NCBI GenBank assembly: GCA_930367215.1
Contig: OV884059.1
Span: 66,869,393 to 66,933,392, forward strand
Origin: Pollenia angustigena
Lineage: Eukaryota > Arthropoda > Insecta > Diptera > Polleniidae
DNA: 64,000 bases
Direction: 5' to 3'
The notes under the pieces are model-generated. The model saw nothing but the letters and a program-made list of their open reading frames with translations, had not been told where the DNA came from and ran no database searches. A program made the translations under genes and the position numbers. Shown piece by piece: positions 41,701 through 52,756 of this stretch (position 1 is its first letter; every line of letters begins with the position of its first letter).

Positions 41701-42560
41701 CCTTTTCACACTTGTCAACATTTAACATCAATTTGCGAAAATGTTGGAATTTTCCCATAAGAAATACATAGGGCTAAAAATCAACATTTTTACAGAATGT
41801 TACTATCTCATTTTGTTCCCTTTTACATTTTTCGATTATTTTAGTGTAATCACTAGAAAAGTGGCAATAAATTCTGTTATTATTGTGGCATCACTGACAA
41901 AATGGCAGTTGCTTTGAAAGCAGCGTTACCATTTCTCAAGTTTTTCCTTTTTTGCAAGCCTTATTTTGCTTAAATTATTAAACAAAATGAATTAGAAATA
42001 CATTTTGGTGTTATCTCTTAAAATGTTGTTACTTTTTTAGAAAAAAAGTATTTAAAAAAAATAAAAGTTTTTTTTTCAGAAATGGTGACATTTTTTGTTA
42101 ATGGTAATAGCCTTTTCACACTTGTCAAGATTTGACATTTAACATAAATTTGCGAAAATGTTGGAATTTTCCCATAAGAAATACATAGGGCTAAAAATCA
42201 ACATTTTTACAGAATGTTACTATCTCATTTTGTTCCCTTTTACATTTTTCGATTCTTTTAGTGTAATCACTAGAAAAGTGGCAATAAATTCTGTTATTAT
42301 TGTGGCATCACTGACAAAATGGCAGTTGCTTTGAAAGCAGCGTTACCATTTCTCAAGTTTTTCCTTTTTTGCAAGCCTTATTTTGCCAAATTTTGCTTAA
42401 ATTATTAAACAAAATGAATTAGAAATACATTTTGGTGTTATCTCTTAAAATGTTAGTACTTTTGCAGAAAAAAAGTATTTAAAAAAAATAAAAGTTGTTT
42501 TTTTTTCAGAAATGGTGACATTTTTTGTTAATGGTAAATGTTAGATGTTTCAAGTGTGAA
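41701..42560. mobile_element. tandemly duplicated MITE, TTCACACTTG ends
   Basis: A ~410-bp unit starting CCTTTTCACACTTGTCAA occurs at 41701-42110 and again at 42111-42536 with few differences. The second copy alone ends in the inverted terminus TTTCAAGTGTGAA (42548-42560); the first lacks it. A slippage or unequal exchange inside one MITE explains this. Confidence 0.75.
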
Positions 42561-42659
42561 CTCGTATTTCACTTTTTCAACATCTTCCATGCGTTCCTCC
42601 GAAATGTATGCAAGTGTACAAAGGGTATAACCAATTAATTGTGACCAAAAAATCAAATA

Positions 42660-42865
42660 TGCACTTACTTGAAAAGTTATCAGTGTTGTTAATAACATTA
42701 TTAGTTGCTTTATTACTACCAGCATATCTAAAAAGATTATCCTGGTCAAATCCACCACCCGCATGGCCGCTACCTGTTGGACGACTACTCCTTTCAACTA
42801 CTGCTTTGTACTTGACCTCTGTAGTTTCCAGAGAATCCACCACCACGTCCTCTGAAGCCGCCATC
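42660..42865 (-). pseudogene. RGG-like exon remnant (unknown gene)
   Basis: On the minus strand, 42865-42794 encodes DGGFRGRGGGFSGNYRGQ before a stop. In a neighbouring frame the sequence continues RPTGSGHAGGGFDQDNLF to about 42700. A splice-donor-like CAAGTAAGTGC follows near 42670. Together this looks like the Gly/Arg-rich C-terminus of an RNA-binding protein with one frame lesion and a retained intron. The parent gene is not recognised; the reading in the opposite direction (Leu/Pro-rich) is probably its shadow. Confidence 0.35.
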
Positions 42866-42991
42866 AGTAACTTGCCACTAGCACTCGCAGCCCACTGTGC
42901 AATTACTGGACATACACCAAACTTCGATGATGTTAAAATATTAGTAGAGGAGAACAATTATGCTAGGAGATTTACTTTAGAGCATAGTTAA
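42866..42991 (+). pseudogene. Penelope-type GIY-YIG endonuclease C-terminal remnant
   Basis: The plus-strand frame ends SNLPLALAAHCAITGHTPNF then DDVKILVEENNYARRFTLEHS. This fits the conserved end of the Penelope-like endonuclease ('ALA.H....H...FD..KIL..E....RR...E'). The catalytic part and the reverse transcriptase are absent. The junction with the RGG-like remnant is near 42865. Confidence 0.5.
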
Positions 42992-43426
42992 CCAAAACTC
43001 TCATTAAATAAAATGCGTTTGTATTGGATAAGATAATATTGCCCAGAAACACAGAACTAAGCTTTGCAAATGTAATGAATTTTACTTTTAAAAGCAAAAT
43101 GGAAATGAAGTTTAAAAAAAGTTAATAAAATTAAATACAAAATATGCCTCAATTTTTACAGAATAAGGTAATTTTTTTACACATATTTGATTGGTCGAGT
43201 TTAATTTACAATTAAAACTTATAAAAATTAAGTGTATTTAGGCATTATAAGTTAAGTTTTCCAAATTTAAGATTTTGTAACAATTTCTTATTAACAAAAA
43301 TGTTTGTCTTCCATCATACTATTTTGTTTGCTGGTTTATTTTGAAGTTAAATCAAAGCTGAAAAAACAGTATGCATCCGCACATGCACTCTTTAACCAAA
43401 GACTATAAATATATAAAGATGTTGCA
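42992..43426. other. nothing recognised
   Basis: AT-rich DNA without a supported ORF or inverted repeat. Confidence 0.35.
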
Positions 43427-43434
43427 CTTAGTAC

Positions 43435-44377
43435 CAGTGATGCCAACTTTTTGAGAGCAAAAAGCACTTTAAAATTTAAAAAAAGCACTATTTCGAACAA
43501 ATAAAAGCGTAAAAAAGCACTAAGCCATTTTTTCAATTGTATTAAACACAAAACAAGTTGCAACTAGGAGTGCCGAATATTAAATACCTCCAAAATTTAG
43601 AAAAAGCCTACGGTGTTTATGGGGGACTAATTTCATTTAAAATTAAATAATAAATATATTTACATTTGTATATAAACATTTTTAAATGTTTTAATATTAT
43701 CATCAGTAAAAATAATGTCAGCATCATCAGCTGAGTTTCAGTCGGCCATAAAACAGTTTTAAAGTAATACAGCTCGATTTTTGTAGCAAGAAAAAATCTG
43801 GCCTGTTGCAATTACCGAAAATTTGCAATGACCGACCACTGTTTATTAAACTTAAAGACAGCCCATATTTGATAAAAAAAAACTTATATTTTATCGTTTA
43901 AATAAATCTAAACTAAAATCGTGCAAAGTTTAATAACACAATCGGCGTATGATATTATCCAATTATTTTAACCTATGTACGCTTCTGAATAAAGAACACA
44001 CATAAGGCGTAAAATAGAAAAAACATGTATGTCTGCACTGTGATACTTAGTCAAACCTTTTTACAATATCACTTTTAAGGTAGAAATGCACAACACGCGG
44101 TTATTGAGACACGTGTCGTGCGTTTGAAAACTAAAGCGCATGAAAAATGGCAGGTTACACAAATCGCATCTAAATCATCCTCTTTATAATCGACGTTTTA
44201 AAAAATGTTAGAAAAAAAAAATAAAAATTGTAAAAAGCACTAAAGGCACTAACGAAAAATTGAAAAAGCACCAAGTTAGTGCTTTTTCTTAATTTGGCAC
44301 TAAGCATAAAATTTTGGCGTTTTGAGGCAGCAAAAAGCACCATAAATAGTGCCAAAAGCACTAAGTTGGCATCACTG
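43435..44377. mobile_element. non-autonomous hAT element, 943 bp, AAAAAGCACTAA subterminal repeats
   Basis: CAGTGATGCCAACTTTTTGA at the left and AAGTTGGCATCACTG at the right are inverted repeats. CTTAGTAC is duplicated exactly at 43427-43434 and 44378-44385. AAAAAGCACTAA-type motifs crowd both ends. Inside, near 44079-44150, is a fragment related to the MITE in the retrotransposon pol gene. Confidence 0.9.
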
Positions 44378-44791
44378 CTTAGTACATTTGAAATTTTAAA
44401 AAATTTTGTGCTTCTTAATGATGAGGGGGGGAAGTAACAAGAAAGCAAAAACTTCGTGCTCACATTCAGAGAACTAAAGAGAGCAAGAAACCACATGCAT
44501 TAATACATACACATGTTTGCTGTTTTTGCCAGCCAAAGTGTGTGTGTTTGTGTTTTTTTTTTTTCGTTGAAACCGGTTTTTGGTATTTTTTTTAATTGAT
44601 TTCGTTTTGTTTTCAAACAATTTATGTGCAAATAACCTACGTAAGAGGGAATGCGACCAATTGCGTAATTGTAGGGCAGCAGTATGTGTTTTATTTTTGT
44701 AAAAATTATACTATATCGATTTGCACCGAATTATAATTCCATTTTTTAGATTATTTAATTACGTACTTACCATGTGTGTATGTATACATTA

Positions 44792-45195
44792 GGGCGGGTT
44801 GATTTGTATGCATGAAAAAAAAATGAAAAATCGTATAGCAAAAACGTAATATACATAAAATTCTCCGAAGAAACCATGGGTCTAAAATAAAATCCTAATC
44901 CGCGCCTCTCGACTTGAACATTTTTTAATGTAAAAAAAATTTTTAGTGTAAAAAAATAAAAAGTGCAAAAGAACTACGTTACTAAACAATTTTATTCAAA
45001 AAATTCGATTTCTTTTTGGAAAAAACTATTTTTTAAAAAATTTTTTTTTTTGCAGAGGCGGGCATATAAATTTTCAAGTCAAGAGGCGCGGATTAGGATT
45101 TTATTTTAGACCCATGGTTTCTTCGGAGAATTTTCTTAAAATTTTATGTAGATTACGTGTTTGCTATACGATTTAAAAAAAAAATCGACCCGCCC
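44792..45195. mobile_element. palindromic MITE, 404 bp, TA target
   Basis: GGGCGGGTTGATTT and AAATCGACCCGCCC are the ends, with TA on both sides. Long inner arms (GAGGCGCGGATTAGGATTTT and its complement, AGACCCATGGTTTCTTCGGA and its complement) make most of the element foldable. Confidence 0.8.
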
Positions 45196-45529
45196 TAGTA
45201 TACATATATCAAACGAATTTAAAAATAAAAAGAGAGTTTTTTTCTTACTATTTACTATGAGTATTTATTAATTTTACGTATGAGCTCTTTACAAGTTTAA
45301 TGGTTTAAAATTTTAACTTTTTCAGTACTAAATAATTTGTATTTGTAATAATAATTAGAACTAATGCTTTCGTAATAATAATTAGAACTAGTAAATTAAG
45401 CATCTCTATCCTGTGTTTATAACATACATACGTCATTCTCCTCAAACCAAAAAGAATAAATTGAATTTTTGGTACAACTCACGCATTGCTCAACAATAAA
45501 TTTTTTATGCCTTTCATTTCTTTATTTTG

Positions 45530-46480
45530 TAAAAATATTTTTTCAAAGACCTTTATGTATGTATATGAATTTTACAAACTTCAAAAAATAAGTCAGAGGG
45601 GGCACACAAACCTCCAAAGTCGGATTCTTTTTGATAATTTTTTGCATGAATAAACTTTTCTGAAGGATATGACTAAATTTGCGCTGGTTTTATTATATCC
45701 ATACGACATTTAAGCCATGATATTCGTTGTACTAAGTAACCAACAAAATATCGACTCGATGTTAATTCTATTGGCACATTGTTGGATGTAAAAGAATCAG
45801 CATCTTCATTAAAATATTCTTCATTTTCATTGTATATATGTACATATCTGCGATTTCTATTTCAGGGGTGTGAGTACTCTCTGATGTACTGCCAGTACTT
45901 TGAGTATCTTCTAAAAAAAACTCGATAACTACTTTGACTGTTTTAATAGTAAAAATTTTAATGATCCCAACCCGCTGAAGCGTGGGTTAAGGCTTAATAA
46001 TAAAACTTGGGAAGTACTGCAAGAGCTAGTTTCGTACATACGGCAAGTTGAATATCTCGGTAACAAAATATTCTGCATCAGTGGACTAATCGAAACCACC
46101 ATTGGTATATTATCGTTAACCGAGAAAATGTTACAAGAAAATTCTAATTTACTTACCATTTTAACCAGCCGTTTTAACCAAGACCCATTAGAAAACGTAT
46201 TTTCATATGTACGCGCCAAAGGTGGCCATTGCAAAAACCCTTCTGTTCACGAATTCAACATCGCAATGGCCAAGCTTTTATTTTTAAAAATAATGCAATT
46301 TAGTTCCTCAAATTGTGCAGAAGACTACGCAATATTCGGGGCTAATTGGTAGTGCTTCTTGCTTTATCTTGTAAAAACATTTTTGCAGACCTTTAAAAGA
46401 ATTTTACAAACTTCAAATACTAAGACGGAGGGAGCACACAAACTTCCAAAGCCTGAATCTGTTGCATAATTTGTGATAAT
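45530..46480. repeat. ~110-bp direct repeats flanking the P-like transposase fragment
   Basis: AATTTTACAAACTTCAAA followed by AGGGGGCACACAAACCTCCA (near 45560-45620) recurs as AATTTTACAAACTTCAAA and AGGGAGCACACAAACTTCCA (near 46400-46450), with TTTGTAAAAA before each. The copies are in the same orientation on both sides of the coding remnant. Confidence 0.6.
45933..46352 (+). pseudogene. P-element/THAP9-type transposase C-terminal fragment
   Basis: One open frame of about 139 codons ends at TAG 46350-46352. It contains FDCFNSKNFNDPNPLKRGLR, then TWEVLQELVSYIRQVEYLG, SLTEKMLQENSNLLTILTSR, and FNQDPLENVFSYVRAKGGHC with NPSVHEF after it. The 'D.FNS......PL..GL' start, and the 'L..R..QD.LE.FFS..R..GG...NPT..QF' block that carries a catalytic-domain glutamate in P-type transposases, are both matched. 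The THAP domain and first two thirds are absent. The frame has no stop within the fragment. Identified by pattern memory. Confidence 0.75.
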
Positions 46481-46945
46481 AATTTGTTGTAATAATAAAT
46501 AAAATTGGATTTTTCGGCGGAAACGATTTAATAATTTTTCAAATAATACAATTTTAATAAAAATAAAATTGAAAGAAATTACGTTCATACACATCAAACT
46601 GGTGGCAAATTTTTATGAAAATTAAAAGTATTTTGATAATCATCAAATTCACATTGAACCATACTTGTGAGTTTTTTATTACAAAATTGTGAGTTTGATG
46701 AGGCATGTTAATGTGTGGCCATGTCGCTTTAGAAAATATAAAATATCTTTTATGAACAAAGCAGTTTATTCTTTCAGAAAAATTATTTGTTATATGCCTA
46801 CAATTGTTTAAATTTAGACAATAACAGCATTTGAACTTCGGTGCAAATCGATACAATTTCATCTGTACAACAATAAAACACATATTATTGCCCTACAATT
46901 AAAATCTGTCACATTTGGTTTAACGTAGGTTATTTGCACAGAAAT

Positions 46946-47260
46946 GGAATGCAAACAAAACATCTTTTATTATTTAAATGTGTTTTCAACGAGAAAACCA
47001 GACTTCTTTTAGTTTGTTTTTATTTTTTTAATGCAATGTATACACATACAAACACACACACTCGTGTGCACATGTATATACGCTGATAAGTGAGAAAAGT
47101 TCTCTGAGAGTAATAATAAAGACTGTAATTTACTCTCACAAGTGGATTTAGCGGCTAAATCCACCAGAAAAATTAATATAGAGAGAAAAATGCATGAACT
47201 TTGTATGGTCGTGCAATATCTTTATAAATCTATAGTCTTTGCTTTAACACTCAATTAACA
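46946..47260. other. no gene; one short perfect hairpin
   Basis: GTGGATTTAGC and GCTAAATCCAC (47142-47164) form an 11-bp stem with a 1-nt spacer; otherwise CA/TG microsatellite-like sequence near 47040-47080 and AT-rich DNA. Confidence 0.5.
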
Positions 47261-47995
47261 ACTGAAATCAGTGATGTTAACCGTACGGTAATTACCCTTT
47301 TTTAGGGTAATTTTGAGCCGCAAAAGGTAGCAAGGTAATTTTTTTTAAAATAGGGTAATTTAAAGAAATTTGGATTTTTGGTATACATATACTAACATAA
47401 GTAGGTTTTATAATTTTAGCTTTTACGAGGTGATTTTCAGTTTAAAAATAGATAAATTTTATAACAAAAAATTAAGAACTTTAATTATGTTTCTGCAAAT
47501 TTTTTCGTAAAACCGATAAGTGCAAAATAAGAGAAATGAAGTTACTCTTGTTTATTATTAATTTTATATGTATTAAAAATCAACAATTCTTAAACATATG
47601 AAATAGTCTTTTATTTTTTGATATTAGATTTTTACCGTGCGTAGATATGACCACTGTTCATCGATTTCTTGCAAAAAGTAACAATTGAAAAATTTGAGCT
47701 TACTCTCTTTAGAGCAACAAGTGCGATATGTACGCTTAGCGTATTAAATAAAAATATTTTGAGTTGAATGAATATACATATGGGAATATCCGTCAAAAGG
47801 TCCACCGTGTCCGAAAATTTAAAAGTTATTACAAGCTGATTATTTTACGATATTATTATAGAGAAATATTTAGATTTTACTAATTTTATAAATTTACCCA
47901 CACATTTTTTCACTTAGATGAACAATCAGACTGCAAAGTTGTGCAAACGTAATTTCTTATTTTTGAGAATGTTTTATTGTATGTTTTCTTTACTA

Positions 47996-49473
47996 CAGTA
48001 GTTTTGACTTAGCTGCACAATCTCCTTTGCACGATTTTTTGTGCAGGTAAATCAAAAATGCAGTTATATTAAATGCATTTACCTGCCTTAATGTACAGGT
48101 ACACAATTGTGGTTACCTGCACAAAAGTGCAGCTAAAGTAAAGGGTTTGATTTAAAAGTAGAATAAAAAAATTATTTTATTAATACAAAAATTTATATTT
48201 TATTAAAATATTATTTCAATCCAGCTAGCATTTTCAATCGTCTAGGAGCTTATTGCGAATCTCACAAAGAGTCTTTTTGATCGTCGACGAGCTCATTTTT
48301 TAATTGTAGACAATTTCTCGCACGGGAGAAACTGTAACAAGTGCTGATTCGTATGAGAGATTCTTCCATAACGCAGCGAAAATCGTTTATATTAATCGTA
48401 AAGGGAATCGTTTATGATGTATGTTGAGATTATTAAAAGAGTCTTTCAAAAAGCATGCCAAGAGCCGTATGAGACTCATGTAGGTATTATTTTACAACTC
48501 GAACAATGCTCAGCCGTATGACTAAGCTACCTAAATAAGGGCATCAGGCGTATTTTTCATGCCAAAACTTCTAATTTTCATACAATTTCTATAAAACAAA
48601 CCTTAAGGTCGCGAAATCAACACCATCCTGTCGGAAAATCCTTTTTTACAGATCTTTAGGCCGGTTTGTTTTATTAAAATTGTATTGGCAATAGCATTTT
48701 CATACTTCAAAAACTGTCTTATTTAGGTAGCTCAGTAATTGTTATACGACTCTTACAGAGAGTCCCAAAAGGTTCATTCCAAGATTTAAAGACGAGCGTG
48801 TCAAAAAATAAATTAAAAAATAATAAATTAAAAAAAGATTTAGATGTTTTTGTTACTCGTCAGATAATCACCAGAAGAATATTTTAGGAGTTGTATGTAT
48901 ATTAAACATAATCGTCTAACAAACAGCCTATGCTAGCTGGAAAATAACAGATTATTTTATACATGTATGTATGTTTATTTAATTAAAAAAAAAAAACATT
49001 AACAAAAACAATGAGATTTCACAAAGAACATAAAACATAAAAAACAAAAAAATTGCGATTTATATTTGTATAAACAGCTTAAATTGAATATTTATGTGAA
49101 AAAGTGGCCACCATATATTTTTATGTGTGCAGCTAACTTTGATATTTTGTATGAAAATATTTTAAAGCTGCCCAAAAATATGAAAAATGTGCAGGTATAC
49201 AAAATGCACGTAAACAAGGATTTTGAAGAATAATTCCAGAAAATATTTATTTTGGGCAGTTAAGTCAAAGTGCAGCTAACTTTGATTTTTTGTATGAAAA
49301 TAATTTTACAATGCCAAAAATTTTGTGCATTTATCTTAAATGTGCAGGTATAGAAAATGCGCTTAAAAAAGTTATTTGTATGGAATTAGAAAGAATAATT
49401 CCAAAAATTATCAATTTTGTGTAGTTAAGTCAAAAGTGCACGTAAACAAAAGGCAGTTAAGTCAAAACTACTG
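47996..49473. mobile_element. pogo-like element, 1478 bp, non-coding
   Basis: CAGTAGTTTTGACTTAGCTG at the left and CAGTTAAGTCAAAACTACTG at the right are inverted repeats flanked by TA (47994-47995, 49474-49475). The CTTAGCTGCA stretch resembles the Drosophila pogo terminus. GTGCAG(C/G)TAA-type motifs recur many times toward both ends. No transposase is visible. A palindromic MITE lies inside. Confidence 0.8.
48524..48735. mobile_element. palindromic MITE nested in the pogo-like element
   Basis: AGCTACCTAAATAAG at the left and CTTATTTAGGTAGCT at the right, with AAACAAACC / GGTTTGTTTT inner arms. About 210 bp. Confidence 0.65.
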
Positions 49474-49992
49474 TATTATCTTCCTGAAAAGAGGTGATAT
49501 TTAATAAAAATTATTCCAAAAAATTAACTAATTCGGATTAACGGTAAAATTTTATTTTGTTTTAATCATTATTCAGTTCAATTATTATAGAATTTCACGT
49601 TCAAATGTCAGATAATACAGAAGATTTTTGAATCAAACCAAAGACATTTTAATGTTACATTGCTACGTAAAATTCTCAAAGTAGTTTGACTAAAAAATTG
49701 TGCCAGGTTTCGCTGAATTACGCTTTTTTATACATGGTCACAAAAACTACTTCTATTTTTTTCACGTTCGAACCGCTAATTCTTTTGTCATTATCTTTGA
49801 CCTAAAATCGCGCCCTCCATAAGCTTTAGCATAGATAACAGTACTTTCTTAGTGCTATAATTTAAGGGTTTAGAGAACGTAAAAATATTTGTTGTTTAAA
49901 ATGTTATTGCATTTATGATGCGTAAGGCTGTCATTGGGATTTACCCATATATGAACCTAATTTATTCGAAATTATTTTACTTCCTTATTCAT

Positions 49993-50706
49993 AAACAAGT
50001 AAGAAAGTATAGTCGGTCAAGCCCGACCATATGATACCCTACACCACAGTATTTAAAAACACATCATGCTTATGTGTCCATATAAATATAGATTTATCTA
50101 TGTTTATTAACTTCATGAAAATCGGTTTGAAAGTTTTTGAGAGGCAGAAATTGCCCCCTACCTCCCCTTGTGGTCCTATTTTTGAAAAACTGTATAGCTA
50201 ATGTGTCCATATAGATATGGATCTATCTATGTTTTAAATTTCATTAAAATCGGTTTGAGAGGCAGAAATTGCCCCTATCTCCCCTCGTGGTCCTATTTTT
50301 TTAAAAAATGCATACATGTTGTGTCTATATAGATATGGTTCTATCTATGTTTTAAATTTCATTGAAATCGGTTTGATAGTTTCTGAGAGGAAGAAATTTC
50401 CCCCTATCTTCCCTCGTGGTCCTACGATTCGGCCCATTTTCAATAGGCTTGTTCCTTGTGCCAATAAGAACCTATGACCCAAATTTCATCAAATTATCTC
50501 CAAAATTGCGACCTGTACTTTGCGCACAAGGTTACATAGCAGCCAGCCAGCCTGCCAGCCGGACGGACATCGTTAGTTTAACTCAGAAAGTGATTCTAAG
50601 ACGATCGGTATACTTTAAGGTGGGTCTAGGACCAATATTTTAAGGCGTTACACACATCAGCACAAATGCATAATACCCTCTCCACTATTGTGGTGTGGGT
50701 ATAAAA
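49993..50706 (+). repeat. dispersed repeat, ~714 bp (copy 2)
   Basis: Same start, hairpin, internal units and end as 23113-23834, in the same orientation and highly similar. It is inserted in the hAT copy at 47269-50954. Confidence 0.8.
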
Positions 50707-51106
50707 ATAAAATTCTTGTTGAAAATGTATTTTAACACAAAACTTTCCATTGAAATTTATCTAAAAACACATTTAACAGGAGATGGACCTATTGCTTTTA
50801 ATATAAATTTTACTACACAATCAACCGCCTGTCATTTGGAAACAGCATATTAATGTTTTGATAAAAAACATATTTTCGTACGGTAATTTCTTCTCAAAAA
50901 AGGTAATTTTAAGAGGTCCGCAAGGTAATGAAAAAATAAAAGTTAACATCACTGACTGAAATAGAAGAGAACAAGCGTCGGTGTGAGTTTTTTTTAGTGT
51001 TTTTGTAGCACAATTGTGCACAGAAAATTAAGATTTGGATTACACAGCTTTAGAGATGCTACACATACTTGACTAAGACCACCCTGCAAATAAAATTGGA
51101 CCACCT

Positions 51107-52300
51107 AATGCTATGTTCATACGACGTTATAAACCACTCGTTTCGCTCGTTGAAACTAGTTTGCCAAACATGCTGTTCATTAAGGTGACCATACGTACTC
51201 TTTTTTAGAGGACAATCATCTATTTTAACTGGCTGTCCTCTATAAAATTTGTGTCCTCTTTTATCATCTTTTTTTCATAATCTGTCATCTTTGTCCTCTT
51301 TTTTTAAAGCATGACCAATATTTGATTTTATTTTTATAAATTAAAATAAATTTTATTTCACGGCGATCACTGGTCTTTTCTGTCAAATCGTATGGTAAAT
51401 GTCGTGCCATGCTTGTTCTGTTCATATGCCTACTTAACTCTCATACACTTGCAGTATAAAATTTTGAATAAGTAACTCCAATGTATTTTTAAGTTTCGTT
51501 ATTTTTTCAAACTAATTTTACTTAAGTTAATGTAAATTTTTATATATCGTCTGCTTAATATCCAAACCTGCTAACTGCCTTTTAACAAATGCTTGAGAGG
51601 AAACAAAAAATATAGTTGATTTGACACACTTCAATACTCAAATTGCTGGTCCACGAGGCATATTTTTCTCTACCCAACGGAATCAAAATCTCAATTTACT
51701 TAAAAAGGTGGATTAAGCAGGTTTACATTTTAAGCCGACAATATGTTATTTTTTTTAATTTACTATAAGTATATAAATATGGGGATGTAAATTTGTCTGT
51801 AATATAAGTAAAAAATCTTGAAGTCAAAAATATTTTTTATTTTTTTCTTTATGTCCTCTATTTTTATTTTCAAAATGTGGTCGCCTTATGTTCATACTAT
51901 TCATTCCTGTTTCATTTTGACATTTTTTTTGTGTTGTTAGTGTGATTTTTTTTAAATAGATAAAAAAAGTAAATAAAACTTAAACATATATTATTTAACA
52001 CTTTTATTGATATTATTTTGTTATAATTATCACTTTATTTTATTAGACATCAATTTTTATTTTGTTTTTTTCTTTGTTTTGCTTTTTTTTTGAGAGCTAG
52101 TTCAGATAAACTAACGATAAATGTTATCAAAATTGGAGATGATAGTACATTTTTCCTGTTTCGCAGCCTGTTTCAAAATGAAACGACCTGTTTCGCTCAC
52201 AAAAGTTTGTATGGGAAAACAAGTCGTTTCAATCATGTTTGGGGCGCGAAACAGGAATAAGAGAGCGAAACACGAATATTGCTGTCCGTGTGAACATGGT
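51107..52300. mobile_element. nested element B (ATGTTCATACG ends)
   Basis: ATGTTCATACGACG near 51113 and, on the other strand from the right, ATGTTCACACGGACAG are similar ends. TTTCGCTC motifs occur near both ends. The intact relative at 13334 lacks this stretch, which proves it is an insertion. It is itself split at 51181-51888. Confidence 0.65.
51181..51888. mobile_element. nested element C, 708 bp, TAAGGTGACC ends, 7-bp TSD
   Basis: TAAGGTGACC opens and GGTCGCCTTA closes it; TGTTCAT is duplicated at 51174-51180 and 51889-51895. GTCCTCTTTTT-type motifs repeat at both ends. Non-coding; hAT- or P-like by duplication size. Confidence 0.8.
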
Positions 52301-52756
52301 ATAATCCATTTTGGTAAAATGGACTACTCCATGGACTGGTCCGATGTAATGCAATCATGGACCATGTCATTGTTAAAAAGTGTTTGTAGTGAGACGACAT
52401 GTCTTCGTTTTTTAACGACATGCTTTCGTTTTTAAACGACTTCAAAACTAATCCTCTTGTGTACACCATGGAGAAGTTTTAAAACTACTCCTTAGTGGTC
52501 CTCTCCTAGGACATCGTAATGTTAGATAGACCAGTTTTTTTTCCATACGTTTGGGTTAGTTTTGGACTAGTCCTGGTCCCTTGTGGACTACTCTTTATAC
52601 GCGTGTTTGGACTGGTCCTATTATTTGCAGGGCAGGCATTTCCAAAAATTTTTTGGTTGTGTATTAGTGAGTACCAGAGAGTAAAAAAATTGAGAGAATG
52701 CATTCACTTACAGCCAAAATAAAATGTTAGTAATATATTTTATAAGTTGTATAACA

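Larger units (their letters stand above)
44622..46945 (+). mobile_element. P-element-like transposon remnant (approximate borders)
   Basis: GTGCAAATAACCTACGTAAG near 44625 is inverted near 46925 as ACGTAGGTTATTTGCAC. The pair brackets a P-type transposase remnant. The termini themselves and the target duplication are not resolved. A 404-bp MITE is nested at 44792-45195. Confidence 0.45.
47269..50954. mobile_element. non-autonomous hAT element (copy 2 of 18512 family), with insertions
   Basis: CAGTGATGTTAACCGTACGG opens and TTAACATCACTG closes it; ACTGAAAT is duplicated exactly at 47261-47268 and 50955-50962. The outer ~500 bp on the left and ~250 bp on the right align with the copy at 18512-19878. 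The middle (about 47780-50706) is inserted DNA. Confidence 0.9.
51083..52631. mobile_element. CCTGCAAATAA MITE (copy 2), expanded by nested insertions
   Basis: CCTGCAAATAAAATTGGACC opens and TTATTTGCAGG closes the element. Segment 52300-52631 matches 13334-13690 inverted. The left stub stops at about 51106, where a second element begins. Confidence 0.7.

Noticed and set aside
42528..42797. 89-codon minus-strand ORF with hydrophobic segment
   Set aside because: It reads out of frame through the RGG-like remnant and into the MITE terminus, so the membrane-like stretch is probably an artefact.
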